DNA of 22,376 nucleotides from Kiloniellaceae bacterium (GTDB lineage: Bacteria; Pseudomonadota; Alphaproteobacteria; Kiloniellales; Kiloniellaceae). The position numbers and the translations under genes are program-made. Positions within the stretch are counted from its first letter, which is position 1, and every line of letters begins with the position of its first letter. The notes under the pieces are model-generated. The model worked only from the letters and a program-made list of their open reading frames with translations, did not search any database and had not been told where the DNA came from. Location of the stretch: contig JAJFGK010000088.1 of the NCBI GenBank assembly GCA_021776195.1, forward strand, positions 1 through 22,376, given 5' to 3'. Shown here in pieces: positions 15,646 through 22,376 of this stretch.

Positions 15646-16422
15646 CTATCGCGATTCTACGTCTGGCTTGTGCCGAACGAACGGCGAGTAGACGGGAGCG
15701 CCCGATACCAGCCTTTTCGTTTCATCGAAGTCGTGGTCGCGGTTGTAGGGGACCAGAGGTCTCGAAGAGAGATTCTCCAGCGCTGCCGCCCAGCGATTGG
15801 TGTAGGTATCCAGAGTGCTCAGGCCGCTTTCGTGGCCTTCTATGAAGGCGACACCGCCGACGCCGTGAAAGATCTCTGATTCGTAGACATCGAAGCCCAG
15901 ATATCTGAAGGAGAAAAGGATCGGCCAGAGGTGAAGCCGCGTGTCCCCCTCTCGGCCGCTATGAGAGCAGGAGTCTTCGCTCGCGCCCGTGGTGACGCAG
16001 GCAATCATCTTCTTTCCAGAGCAAACTCCCCTGTCGTAACGCATGCTGCTCCGATACATCCGGCCATAGACGAAAACCCGGTCGATCCAGCCTTTGAGGA
16101 TGGCGGGCATGCCGAACCACCAGAGCGGGAAATGAACCACCAATAGATCGCAGTCGAGCAGGCGTTGTTCTTCCAGCTTCACATCCGCGGGCGTGGTTTC
16201 ATTTTCCGCGTTGAAACGCTGTTCGGTTTGCGTGTGAAACACCGCCGGGTCCTTGCGCGACCTGTAGTGCTGCGGCCCCTCGCGTGGGTCGAAGTCCATG
16301 GCGTAGAGATCAGACAGCGTGTGCTGCCATCCGGCGGCGCCGAGTACCCGTTGCGAGATGCTGGCCAGATGCGCGTTGAAAGACTTTGCCTCCGGGTGAG
16401 CCAGAACGATATGAGCCTTCAT
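15646..16422 (-). CDS. NAD(P)H:quinone oxidoreductase-type flavodoxin-fold protein (NQO/MdaB/KefF group)
   Basis: A 258-residue soluble flavoprotein predicted to reduce quinones or similar acceptors by two electrons with NAD(P)H. The flavin-phosphate loop HPEAKSFNAHL is at 9-19, and VVHFPLWWFGMPAILKGWID at about 95-114 is the family hallmark, followed by DRVFVYGRMY. TTGASEDSCSHSGREGD corresponds to the flavin-contacting TTGG loop. The ATG at 16422 is preceded by GAGGAA at a normal distance. It is divergent from the GFA gene at 16637 and is transcribed toward the aminotransferase, with 189 bp between. Physiological acceptor is unknown; quinone or electrophile detoxification is the usual role. 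Confidence 0.92.
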   Translation of the reverse strand: MKAHIVLAHPEAKSFNAHLASISQRVLGAAGWQHTLSDLYAMDFDPREGPQHYRSRKDPAVFHTQTEQRFNAENETTPADVKLEEQRLLDCDLLVVHFPLWWFGMPAILKGWIDRVFVYGRMYRSSMRYDRGVCSGKKMIACVTTGASEDSCSHSGREGDTRLHLWPILFSFRYLGFDVYESEIFHGVGGVAFIEGHESGLSTLDTYTNRWAAALENLSSRPLVPYNRDHDFDETKRLVSGAPVYSPFVRHKPDVESR

Positions 16423-16636
16423 TCGGGTGTTCCTCGTCGTGCCGCGTCATTCGTGTTTCTCCTTCCTGCCCTAGCAGAGTTTTGTGTCGAAGTCTCTTGC
16501 TGGCTGACTTTGTTCCTCCGGGACTGGCGGTTAGGCGACCAGCCGCCCTGGGTCGACTGCTGGCGGTCGACTTCAAACTGCAACTCTGCTCTTAATCCTA
16601 GGCGTTGGACCAGGATGCGAGAGCGGAGAAGAAGTC

Positions 16637-17101
16637 ATGCCAGAGACGGCTTTGAAATCGACCGGCGGGTGTATGTGCGGCGCGGTGCGCTACGAGACAA
16701 GGGCCGCACCGAGCCGGGTGCTGCACTGCCATTGCCAAAGCTGTCGCAGCCATACCGGCGCGCCGATGGCGACCCTGGCGGTGTTCAAGGCCGATCAGGT
16801 CGATTTCAGCGGCGAGGAGCGCAAGGCCTATGCCTCGGCGCCGGGGGTTGCCCGGGCCTTTTGCGCCAACTGTGGGACGTCGTTGACCTGGGAAACGGTC
16901 TTGGGCGATGAGGGGGCCATCTGCGCTATACACATCAGCGGTTTCGACAATCCGGAGGCCCTGCCGCCAACCGGCCACTCTTTTTACCCGGAGCGCATCT
17001 CCTGGTTCGACGTCGTCGACAACCTGCCGAGACATGAGGGCTTCGTGGCGGGCAGCGAGCCGCTGCACCACGGACCGGCGGCGAAGGATCCGCCGGGTTG
17101 A
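16637..17101 (+). CDS. GFA (CENP-V/GFA fold) zinc-binding protein
   Basis: A 154-residue second member of the GFA family. Cysteine pattern: C12-x-C14-G, C31-x-C33-x-x-C36 (HCHCQSCRSHTGAP), and C76-x-x-C79-G (FCANCGTSLTW). The C-terminal half has the family's HISGFDNPEALPPTGHSFYPERISWF segment. The ATG follows GGAG at 16625-16628 with eight bases of spacing. It is much closer to the family consensus than the GFA protein at 2972. It is convergent with the NIPSNAP gene, 37 bp apart. Formaldehyde-glutathione chemistry is the named activity, but few members have been shown to do it. With sarcosine oxidase, a formaldehyde source, nearby, a C1 role is conceivable but unproven. Confidence 0.92.
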   Translation: MPETALKSTGGCMCGAVRYETRAAPSRVLHCHCQSCRSHTGAPMATLAVFKADQVDFSGEERKAYASAPGVARAFCANCGTSLTWETVLGDEGAICAIHISGFDNPEALPPTGHSFYPERISWFDVVDNLPRHEGFVAGSEPLHHGPAAKDPPG

Positions 17102-17138
17102 CGGTACCCGAGCCGTTCCGGCGATGTGCGACAGGAGA

Positions 17139-17462
17139 CTATTGCAGCGGTGACAGCCTTGTCGGAACGAGCCGGTGAATGACGGACTCTTCACGGATGA
17201 GCAGTTCACCGATCCTCGGCGACAGGTCGGCTTTCCAGTGCTCGCTTTCATAAACCCTCGCACAGATCCGCGCGCGGGCGGCCTCGTCTTCGAAACGGCG
17301 AATCCAGATGTAGACCGAGGGATCGTCCTCGGCGCAGAAACTGGCGGTGAAGACCATGCCGTTCTTGACCGCGTAGGGAATGATCTCACCCTCCATGAGG
17401 TCCAGCCAGGCGGACATCTGCCCGTCGCGGACCTTGTATTGGCGCAGTTCGTAGAGTGCCAT
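17139..17462 (-). CDS. NIPSNAP-family protein
   Basis: A 107-residue protein with the NIPSNAP ferredoxin-like fold of dimeric alpha+beta barrels. It starts MALYELRQYKVRDGQMSAWLDLMEGEIIPY, and KNGMVFTASFCAEDDPSVYIWIRRFEDEAARA is the family core with its strand-helix pattern. The ATG at 17462 is preceded by GGGAG seven bases upstream; a longer in-frame opening would run through the dehydrogenase gene in the wrong frame and is a shadow. It lies 41 bp after the MDR dehydrogenase on the same strand and is probably cotranscribed. Molecular function of bacterial members is unknown. Confidence 0.9.
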   Translation of the reverse strand: MALYELRQYKVRDGQMSAWLDLMEGEIIPYAVKNGMVFTASFCAEDDPSVYIWIRRFEDEAARARICARVYESEHWKADLSPRIGELLIREESVIHRLVPTRLSPLQ

Positions 17463-17503
17463 GAGAATCTCCCTGGTGGCGTGAGACGCCGAGAGGTTAA
17501 TCG

Positions 17504-18523
17504 TCAGAACCGTTCGATGACAATCTTGCCTTTGGCCTGACCCGTTTCGATCAGGCGATGGGCCTCGCGCAGATTGGCCGCGTTGATCGGCGAGAGGACT
17601 TGATCGAGGGTCGTGCGAATACGGCCAGCGTCGATCTCGGCCGCCACCCAGGTCAACAACCTGTGCTGTTCGATCATGTCCGGGGTCTGGTGCATCGATC
17701 TGGCGAACATGAACTCCCAATGAAAGCTGGCCGCTTTCGATTTCATCCCTGCCATCGGCATCGGCAGGTCGGTGTCGTCGATCGAGACGATGCCGCCTTG
17801 CGGCCGGACGAGCTCCACGGCGGCGTCCCAGTGGCGCATGTCGTTGAAGATCGCGATGTGATCGAGGTGCGCAAAGCCGAGGTCGCGCACCTGCCGGACC
17901 ATATCTTCGCGATGGCTGACCACATGATCCGCCCCCAGCTCTTTCACCCATGCCACCGTCTCGGGGCGTGACGCGGTGGCGATCACCACCAGCCCGGCAT
18001 GCTTGGCCAGCTGGATGCCGATCGAGCCCACGCCGCCGCTGGCCCCGACGATCAGGATCGACTGGCCCTTGTCCGCGCCGTCCCGGTCAATGCCCAGACG
18101 GTCGAAGAAGGCCTCGTAGGCGGTGATCGTGGTGAGAGGCAGGGCCGCGGCCTCGGCATGGCTCAGAGAGGTCGGCTTGCGGCCGACGATACGCTCATCG
18201 ACGAGCTGAAACTCCGCATTGCAGCCCGCGCGGGTGATATCGCCGGCGTACCAGACTTCATCGCCCGGCTTGAAAAGCGTCACCTCGTCACCGACGGCCT
18301 CGACGCGGCCGCTGGCATCCCAGCCGATGACCCGCGGCGGATCCTCCGTCACGCCCTCTTTGCCCCGGCCGGCACGGACTTTCGTATCGACCGGATTGAC
18401 GGCGACCGCCGCCACGGCGATCAGGAGGTCGCGCCCGCTGGGCGCCGGCTTGGGCAGACCGACATCGAGAAAGGATTCGGGCAGGTCGATCGCCAGGTAC
18501 TGCGTCAGAGCGACGGCTTTCAT
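17504..18523 (-). CDS. Zinc-independent MDR-family alcohol dehydrogenase/quinone oxidoreductase
   Basis: A 339-residue medium-chain dehydrogenase/reductase of the group often named zinc-binding alcohol dehydrogenase family protein. It has the GroES-like N-domain (VNPVDTKVRAG at 43-53) and the NAD(P)-binding motif ILIVGASGGVGSIGIQLAKHAG at about 156-177. Where catalytic-zinc enzymes have GHE, this reads VIGWDASGRV (65-74), so it should lack the catalytic zinc and act as an NADPH-dependent quinone/enone reductase. The ATG at 18523 is preceded by GGAG eight bases upstream. First gene of a pair with NIPSNAP. Upstream is the operator-like repeat at 18682-18732 and the remains of a divergent HxlR-type gene, so its original control may be lost. 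Confidence 0.94.
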   Translation of the reverse strand: MKAVALTQYLAIDLPESFLDVGLPKPAPSGRDLLIAVAAVAVNPVDTKVRAGRGKEGVTEDPPRVIGWDASGRVEAVGDEVTLFKPGDEVWYAGDITRAGCNAEFQLVDERIVGRKPTSLSHAEAAALPLTTITAYEAFFDRLGIDRDGADKGQSILIVGASGGVGSIGIQLAKHAGLVVIATASRPETVAWVKELGADHVVSHREDMVRQVRDLGFAHLDHIAIFNDMRHWDAAVELVRPQGGIVSIDDTDLPMPMAGMKSKAASFHWEFMFARSMHQTPDMIEQHRLLTWVAAEIDAGRIRTTLDQVLSPINAANLREAHRLIETGQAKGKIVIERF

Positions 18524-18650
18524 CGGGTATCTCCATTAAACAAAAGAGTCATGCCACTTGCGTCATTTCATCCAGCGTGAAGGCTGCGATATGGGAAGCG
18601 CTCAGTTGAACTTTGCCATCTCTTGCCGCCGTGTCCTGTCACGGCAGGCG

Positions 18651-18678
18651 AGATATGGCCAAAGGTCCGAATTCGCAA
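18651..18678 (-). promoter_or_regulatory. Candidate promoter of the MDR dehydrogenase-NIPSNAP pair
   Basis: On the minus strand TTGCGA (18678-18673) and ATATCT (18656-18651) are 16 bases apart, about 128 bases before the dehydrogenase ATG. The GCACA/TGTGC boxes start four bases upstream of the -35 element, a fitting place for a regulator. Motif match is moderate. Confidence 0.35.
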
Positions 18679-18681
18679 GTA

Positions 18682-18732
18682 CGCACAGTTTTGTGCGCTA
18701 GGCACATAGTTTTTGTGCGCTAGGCACATAGT
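18682..18732. repeat. Operator-like array: two exact 22-bp tandem repeats plus an adjoining dyad
   Basis: Two identical 22-bp units occupy 18689-18710 and 18711-18732. Each holds the dyad TGTGC-GCTAG-GCACA (TGTGCGCTAGGCACA). To the left, CGCACA (18682-18687) pairs with TGTGCG (18692-18697). Five alternating GCACA/TGTGC half-sites result, centred near 18685, 18694, 18704, 18716 and 18726, roughly one helical turn apart. The array lies between the MDR dehydrogenase promoter and the remnant of a divergent HxlR-type regulator, so it is probably that regulator's operator. The repeats themselves are plain in the sequence; the binding protein is inferred. Confidence 0.8.
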
Positions 18733-18739
18733 TTATGTC

Positions 18740-19024
18740 ATGGCGGTTTCATGAGCTTCGGTTCTATCCACCAGGATCGTTCGCAAGGTCTTCCCGGTCG
18801 TCCCGCCTCGGGTCGAATTCAGCTTGAGCGAGGAGGGTCGGGTCTTGGGGGCCATCCTGCTGGCTCTTCGCGATTGGGGCGAGACCTACGTTCAGTCGTT
18901 CGAACGCCTGCGGGTCCCAAGCGGAGGGTTGCGACGACCTCGTTCAACGACCGCGCCACGCCCGACGCCGGACATACGCAGTGCGCCCAGGCTAGGACCG
19001 CTTTTAACCCCAGAGCGGCCTTGA
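18740..19024 (+). pseudogene. Remnant of an HxlR-type transcriptional regulator, DNA-binding half missing
   Basis: From about 18776 one frame encodes IVRKVFPVVPPRVEFSLSEE, then GRVLGAILLALRDWGETY. This is the wing and C-terminal helix of HxlR-family winged-helix regulators (typical form VPPRVEYSLTEKG...LLALRDWGE). The helix-turn-helix that should precede it, normally about 60 residues, is absent. An ATG at 18740 opens the same frame but meets TGA at 18752 after four codons. After the conserved WGE the frame runs on to 19024 with no family similarity. It points away from the MDR dehydrogenase, the usual divergent layout for HxlR regulators. A large internal deletion plus a stop is the simplest explanation. 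Confidence 0.72.
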
Positions 19025-19046
19025 GGACCAGCCGGGGGCAGCGACA

Positions 19047-19139
19047 GGAATTGTGAAGGCTTCTCGGACACCTGCCGATCAACGCCGAACGCCGCTGACA
19101 CCTTGCCACGGCAGGTGTCCGACAACCCTTCACAATCCC
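19047..19139. mobile_element. 93-bp IS-end-like/MITE-like inverted repeat
   Basis: Two 30-base arms, 19047-19076 and 19110-19139, are inverted copies matching at 27 of 30 positions (TTGTGAAGG at the outer side, GGACACCTGCC at the inner side), with 33 bases between them. Arms this long, with outward TGTGAAGG ends, resemble terminal inverted repeats of insertion sequences brought together after loss of the transposase. No flanking target duplication is evident. No reading frame inside. The truncated metallo-beta-lactamase-fold gene begins immediately to the right. A long hairpin of other origin is the alternative, and IS family is not assigned. Confidence 0.55.
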
Positions 19140-19676
19140 GGAAGCGATACCGCCTTGCCCGAAATGACATGGTCCGGCGATCGCAAGGATGTCGCCGTGG
19201 GCGATTTCACCGTAAGCATGCGCTATCTTGGCCTCAATCACGGACTGGGCCTGACGATTTTCACCATCCCCGAGCGCCGCGCCGCCTATATCGCCGATCT
19301 GGTCACTCCGAATCGTGTCATGTTCGCGGTGGTGCCGGACTTCAACATCGGCGAATGGGAGCGCAGCCTCGGCGAAATTCTGGACTTGAGCTTCGACATT
19401 GCCGTCTGCTCGCATAATGAGCTCCCGAGAGAAGAGGCGATGAACGGTTGCACGCGCACCCATGTCGAAGAGGAACGCCAATTCATCCGCGATCTGCGCA
19501 AGGCAATTCTGGCCGAGTTCCAAAAAGGAACGGGCTTTATGGAGATCCCCAAAGCCGTCAGGCTGCCGCAGTATGCGCATTGGGTGGGCTATGAGGCGTG
19601 GCTGGAAATGAACACCCTGCGTTTAATGACCGACCTTTGGATGGGGCCGTTTCCGTGGGTTCCGGACGCACAGTAG
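19140..19676 (+). pseudogene. Metallo-beta-lactamase-fold hydrolase, 5'-truncated
   Basis: The frame encodes the C-terminal half of an MBL-fold protein: YLGLNHGLG (third metal-binding histidine region), RRAAYIADLV (metal-bridging Asp strand), a PDFNIGEWERSLGEIL segment, and VCSHNELP (final histidine). The N-terminal HxHxDH metal motif, expected roughly 60-100 residues before NHG, is absent. Only about 25 unconserved residues separate the inverted repeat at 19139 from the first similarity. An ATG at 19164 (MTWSGDRKDV) could start a 170-residue product with no ribosome binding site, but it would lack half of the active site. Loss of the 5' part at the inverted repeat is the likely history. The double SnoaL-like gene follows after 29 bp. 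Confidence 0.7.
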
Positions 19677-19705
19677 GCGACACATCCCGTCAGGTGGTGA
19701 AGACC

Positions 19706-20470
19706 ATGGCCTTAGCGAAGAAAGATCAGATCAGGGCCTTGCTGAAAAGCATCGAGACCGGCGATTCCGGACCCCTCGCCGTGGTCGACGAGGCGAAGTA
19801 CATTCAGCACAATCCTCAGACCCACGAAGGCAGCGAGGGCCTGGCGGCCCTCTTCAAACGGCTGTCCAAGACCGAACCCCGGGTGAATGTCGTGCGGGCC
19901 TTCGAAGATGGCGATTTCGTCTTTGCCCATACCGAGTACGATTTCGCGAGCCGGAAAATCGGCTTTGAAGTCTTCCGCTTTGAAGACGGTCGCGCGGTGG
20001 AGCACTGGGACAATATCCAGGAAAGACAGGGTCCGAACATTTCGGGGCGCAGTATGGTGGACGGGCCAACCGAGGCCACCGATCTCGAGCTGACGGAAAG
20101 CAGCCGTGCCATCGTTCGAACCTTCGTCGAAACCGCGCTCGTGGGCGGGCAACCCGACCGCCTGGCGGACTTTATCGAAGAAGGCGCCTACGCCGAACAC
20201 AATCCGCGGCTGGGCGATGGCCAATCCGCGTTCCGGGCCGCATTGGAAGCCCAAGACAAGGGCCGCAGGAACATCGACTATCAGCGCATCCATCGTGTTC
20301 TGGCCGAAGGGGATTTCGTACTTTGCGTCAGCGAGGGCAGGCGCGGTGGCGTTCATTCCGCCTTCTATGATCTCTTTCGCGTCGCTGACGAGAAAATTGT
20401 CGAACATTGGGACACGACGGAGAAGATCGCGCCGCGAAGCGAGTGGAAAAACGAAAACGGCAAGTTCTGA
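19706..20470 (+). CDS. Protein with two SnoaL/NTF2-like domains
   Basis: A 254-residue protein made of two NTF2-like (SnoaL) domains, at about 1-120 and 128-254. The same landmarks occur twice: YIQHNP at 32-37 and YAEHNP at 162-167; FRFEDGRAVEHWD at 90-102 and FRVADEKIVEHWD at 224-236, about 130 residues apart. The gene therefore arose by duplication and fusion. Single-domain relatives are annotated as SnoaL-like polyketide cyclases or nuclear transport factor 2-like proteins and often appear as small-molecule-binding proteins of unknown role. The ATG at 19706 follows AGGTGG about eight bases upstream. It lies 29 bp after the truncated MBL gene, perhaps once in one operon. No specific substrate can be named. 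Confidence 0.87.
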   Translation: MALAKKDQIRALLKSIETGDSGPLAVVDEAKYIQHNPQTHEGSEGLAALFKRLSKTEPRVNVVRAFEDGDFVFAHTEYDFASRKIGFEVFRFEDGRAVEHWDNIQERQGPNISGRSMVDGPTEATDLELTESSRAIVRTFVETALVGGQPDRLADFIEEGAYAEHNPRLGDGQSAFRAALEAQDKGRRNIDYQRIHRVLAEGDFVLCVSEGRRGGVHSAFYDLFRVADEKIVEHWDTTEKIAPRSEWKNENGKF

Positions 20471-20678
20471 AGCGTGAGCGTCTTAAGACCGGCCCGTCAG
20501 GGTCGGCCGTTGTCGAACAAATTCAAACCAAGCCCCTGCCCTTGATCCAAGTCATTGGACTTGGGGGGGCCTTTCCGGCAGACTCGCGCCTACATTCGTG
20601 CCCTTTTCGCGTCCCGAATGCGAGGTGCAAGAGGGCATTCCGGCAGACGGCCGGCGGTGTGCCGGCAAGGGGGAGAGC
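20471..20678. other. Leader region between the SnoaL-like gene and prpE
   Basis: This 208-bp gap holds a perfect hairpin at 20547-20564 (CCAAGTC, loop ATTG, GACTTGG) followed by a G-run rather than T's. It also has an 11-base direct repeat TTCCGGCAGAC (20573-20583 and 20638-20648) 65 bases apart, and a short inverted pair CATTCG/CGAATG at 20593-20598 and 20615-20620. The hairpin may end the SnoaL transcript weakly. A clear promoter for prpE was not found. The prpE ribosome binding site GGGGGAGAGC lies directly before its ATG. Confidence 0.45.
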
Positions 20679-22376
20679 ATGGGCCTGTCCGATGAGATTC
20701 ACGCGCGCTCGCTGGCCGACCCGGAGGGCTTCTGGGCCGAGGCCGCCGAGGGCATCGATTGGGTGAAAACGTGGGACCGGGTGCTGGACGACTCCAACCC
20801 GCCCTTCTATCGCTGGTTCGCCGGGGCCGAGCTCAACACCTGCTACAACTGCGTCGACCGTCATGTCGAGCGCGGCCGTGCCGATCAGGTGGCGATCTCC
20901 TACGACAGCCCGGTCACCGAGACCAAGACCAAGATCACCTACCGCGAGCTGCAGACCCGTGTGGCCAAGCTGGCCGGGGCCATGGCGGCGCGCGGCGTGA
21001 CCAAGGGCGACCGCGTCATCCTCTATATGCCGATGATCCCCGAGGCGGCCATCGGCATGCTGGCCTGCGCCCGCCTGGGCGCGATCCATTCCGTGGTCTT
21101 CGGCGGCTTTGCCGCGGTCGAACTGGCGACCCGCATCGACGACGCCCAGCCCAAGATGATGCTCTCGGCCTCCTGCGGCATCGAACCCGGCCGGGTGGTC
21201 GTCTACAAGCCGCTGCTCGACCAGGCCATCGATCTGGCGCGCCACAAGCCGGCGAACTGCCTGATCCTGCAGCGCTCCATGGCAGAAGCGGCCATGACCG
21301 CCGGGCGCGATCTCGACTGGCTGGCCGCCGAGGCGGAAGGCGAGCCGCACCCTTGCGTGACCGTGGCGGCGACCGACCCGCTCTACATCCTCTACACCTC
21401 GGGCACCACCGGCCAGCCCAAGGGCATCGTGCGCGACAACGGCGGCCACGCCGTGGCGCTCAAGTGGTCGATGAAAAACATCTATGACGTCGAGCCGGGC
21501 GAGGCCTTCTGGGCGGCCTCGGACGTGGGCTGGGTGGTCGGTCATTCCTACATCGTCTACGCGCCGCTGCTGCACGGCTGCACCACGGTGATCTACGAGG
21601 GCAAGCCGGTCGGCACCCCCGATCCCGGCGCCTTCTGGCGGGTCATCGCCGAAAACAAGGTGCCGGTCATGTTCACCGCGCCGACCGCCTTTCGCGCGAT
21701 CCGCCAGCAAGACCCGGAAGGCGCCCAGATCGCCAAGTACGACCTGTCGCATTTCCGCATCCTTTTCCTGGCCGGCGAGCGCTGCGACCCCGACACCCTG
21801 CACTGGGCCGAGGAGAAGCTCGGCGTGCCGGTGATCGACCACTGGTGGCAGACCGAGACCGGCTGGGCGATCTGTTCCAACTGCATGGGCATCGAGGTTC
21901 TGCCGGTGAAACCCGGCTCGCCGGCGCGGCCCTGTCCGGGCTGGGACATGCGGGTTCTGGATGCGGCCGGCGAGGAGGTCGCGCCCGGCGAGATCGGCGC
22001 CCTGGTCGCCAAGCTGCCGCTGCCGCCGTCCTGCCTGCCGACCCTGTGGAACGCCGACAAGCGCTTCATCGAGGCCTACCTCAGCGAGTACCCAGGCTAC
22101 TATCTGTCGGGCGATGCCGGGATGATCGACGAGGACGGCTATCTCCATGTCATGGCGCGCACCGACGACATCATCAACGTCGCCGGGCACCGCCTGTCCA
22201 CGGGCGGCATGGAGGACGTGCTCGCGTCCCATCCCGACGTTGCCGAATGCGCGGTCCTGGGAGTTGCCGATCAGCTCAAAGGGCAACTACCGCTGGGGTT
22301 CCTTGTCCTCAATGCCGGTGTCGAGCGGGGCCACGATGAGATCGTCACCGAGGTCGTGAAGTTGGTGCGCGAAAAA
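20679..22376 (+). CDS. prpE: Propionyl-CoA synthetase, truncated by window edge
   Basis: The first 566 codons of an AMP-forming acyl-CoA synthetase of the propionate branch; the family is about 630 residues, so only the C-terminal end with the catalytic A10 lysine is missing. It converts propionate, CoA and ATP to propionyl-CoA in the cytoplasm. PrpE-like features are WDRVLDDSNPPFYRWFAG and NTCYNCVDRHVERGRADQ near the N-terminus and the block CGIEPGRVVVYKPLLDQAI. General ligase motifs: YTSGTTGQPKGIVRD (A3), DHWWQTETGW (A5), and ARTDDIINVAGHRLSTGGME (A8 with the hinge Asp). The ATG at 20679 follows GGGGGAGAGC. Acetate or acrylate may be alternative substrates. No prpBCD genes are in the window. 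Confidence 0.95.
   Translation, partial: MGLSDEIHARSLADPEGFWAEAAEGIDWVKTWDRVLDDSNPPFYRWFAGAELNTCYNCVDRHVERGRADQVAISYDSPVTETKTKITYRELQTRVAKLAGAMAARGVTKGDRVILYMPMIPEAAIGMLACARLGAIHSVVFGGFAAVELATRIDDAQPKMMLSASCGIEPGRVVVYKPLLDQAIDLARHKPANCLILQRSMAEAAMTAGRDLDWLAAEAEGEPHPCVTVAATDPLYILYTSGTTGQPKGIVRDNGGHAVALKWSMKNIYDVEPGEAFWAASDVGWVVGHSYIVYAPLLHGCTTVIYEGKPVGTPDPGAFWRVIAENKVPVMFTAPTAFRAIRQQDPEGAQIAKYDLSHFRILFLAGERCDPDTLHWAEEKLGVPVIDHWWQTETGWAICSNCMGIEVLPVKPGSPARPCPGWDMRVLDAAGEEVAPGEIGALVAKLPLPPSCLPTLWNADKRFIEAYLSEYPGYYLSGDAGMIDEDGYLHVMARTDDIINVAGHRLSTGGMEDVLASHPDVAECAVLGVADQLKGQLPLGFLVLNAGVERGHDEIVTEVVKLVREK

Noticed and set aside
16473..16590. 9-bp inverted pair AGCAGAGTT/AACTCTGCT about 100 bases apart between the NQO and GFA genes
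   Set aside because: Short arms so far apart are expected by chance, and no other mobile-element sign is present.

Overview
The window is about 22.4 kb of high-GC DNA with strong GC bias at third codon positions, so long empty reading frames lie opposite nearly every real gene. The gene families present (heterotetrameric sarcosine oxidase, Lrp/AsnC regulator, Bcr/CflA exporter, EamA permease, PrpE, GFA and NIPSNAP proteins) suggest a heterotrophic alphaproteobacterium, possibly Rhodospirillales-like. That placement is inferred from gene content only. I saw no rRNA, tRNA, CRISPR array or intact transposase.

Layout. 1-825 (-) is the N-terminal part of an AlkK/DmdB-type acyl-CoA ligase cut by the left edge. 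1022-4355 (+) is a run of small accessory genes: a Bcr/CflA-type MFS exporter, a PaiB-like FMN-binding protein, a GFA-fold protein and an EamA permease. 4361-13702 (-) is a catabolic block. In transcription order it holds a diaminopropionate ammonia-lyase-like PLP enzyme, a creatinase/ectoine-hydrolase-like M24 protein, a Tat-exported SBP_bac_5 solute-binding protein, and soxB-soxD-soxA-soxG. An Lrp/AsnC regulator (13803-14270, +) diverges from it, and a class I aminotransferase (14305-15456, -) follows. 15646-18523 holds an NQO-type flavodoxin-fold reductase, a second GFA protein, and a zinc-independent MDR dehydrogenase followed by a NIPSNAP protein.

18524-19676 is a decayed zone. It holds an operator-like tandem repeat, a remnant of an HxlR-type regulator that has lost its DNA-binding half, a 93-bp IS-end-like or MITE-like inverted repeat, and a metallo-beta-lactamase-fold gene truncated at its 5' side next to that repeat. 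Then come a protein with two SnoaL/NTF2-like domains (19706-20470, +) and a propionyl-CoA synthetase (20679 to the right edge, +).

How they may work together. Sarcosine oxidase converts sarcosine to glycine and passes the methyl carbon to tetrahydrofolate or releases formaldehyde. The upstream M24 enzyme belongs to the metal-independent C-N hydrolase type (creatinase, ectoine hydrolase). It is separated by 2 bp from a DAP-lyase-like enzyme, and a solute-binding protein lies between these genes and sox. With the divergent AsnC regulator this looks like an uptake and degradation unit for an N-methylated or diamino compound. The substrate is not evident from sequence, and this cluster is the best candidate here for an undescribed pathway.
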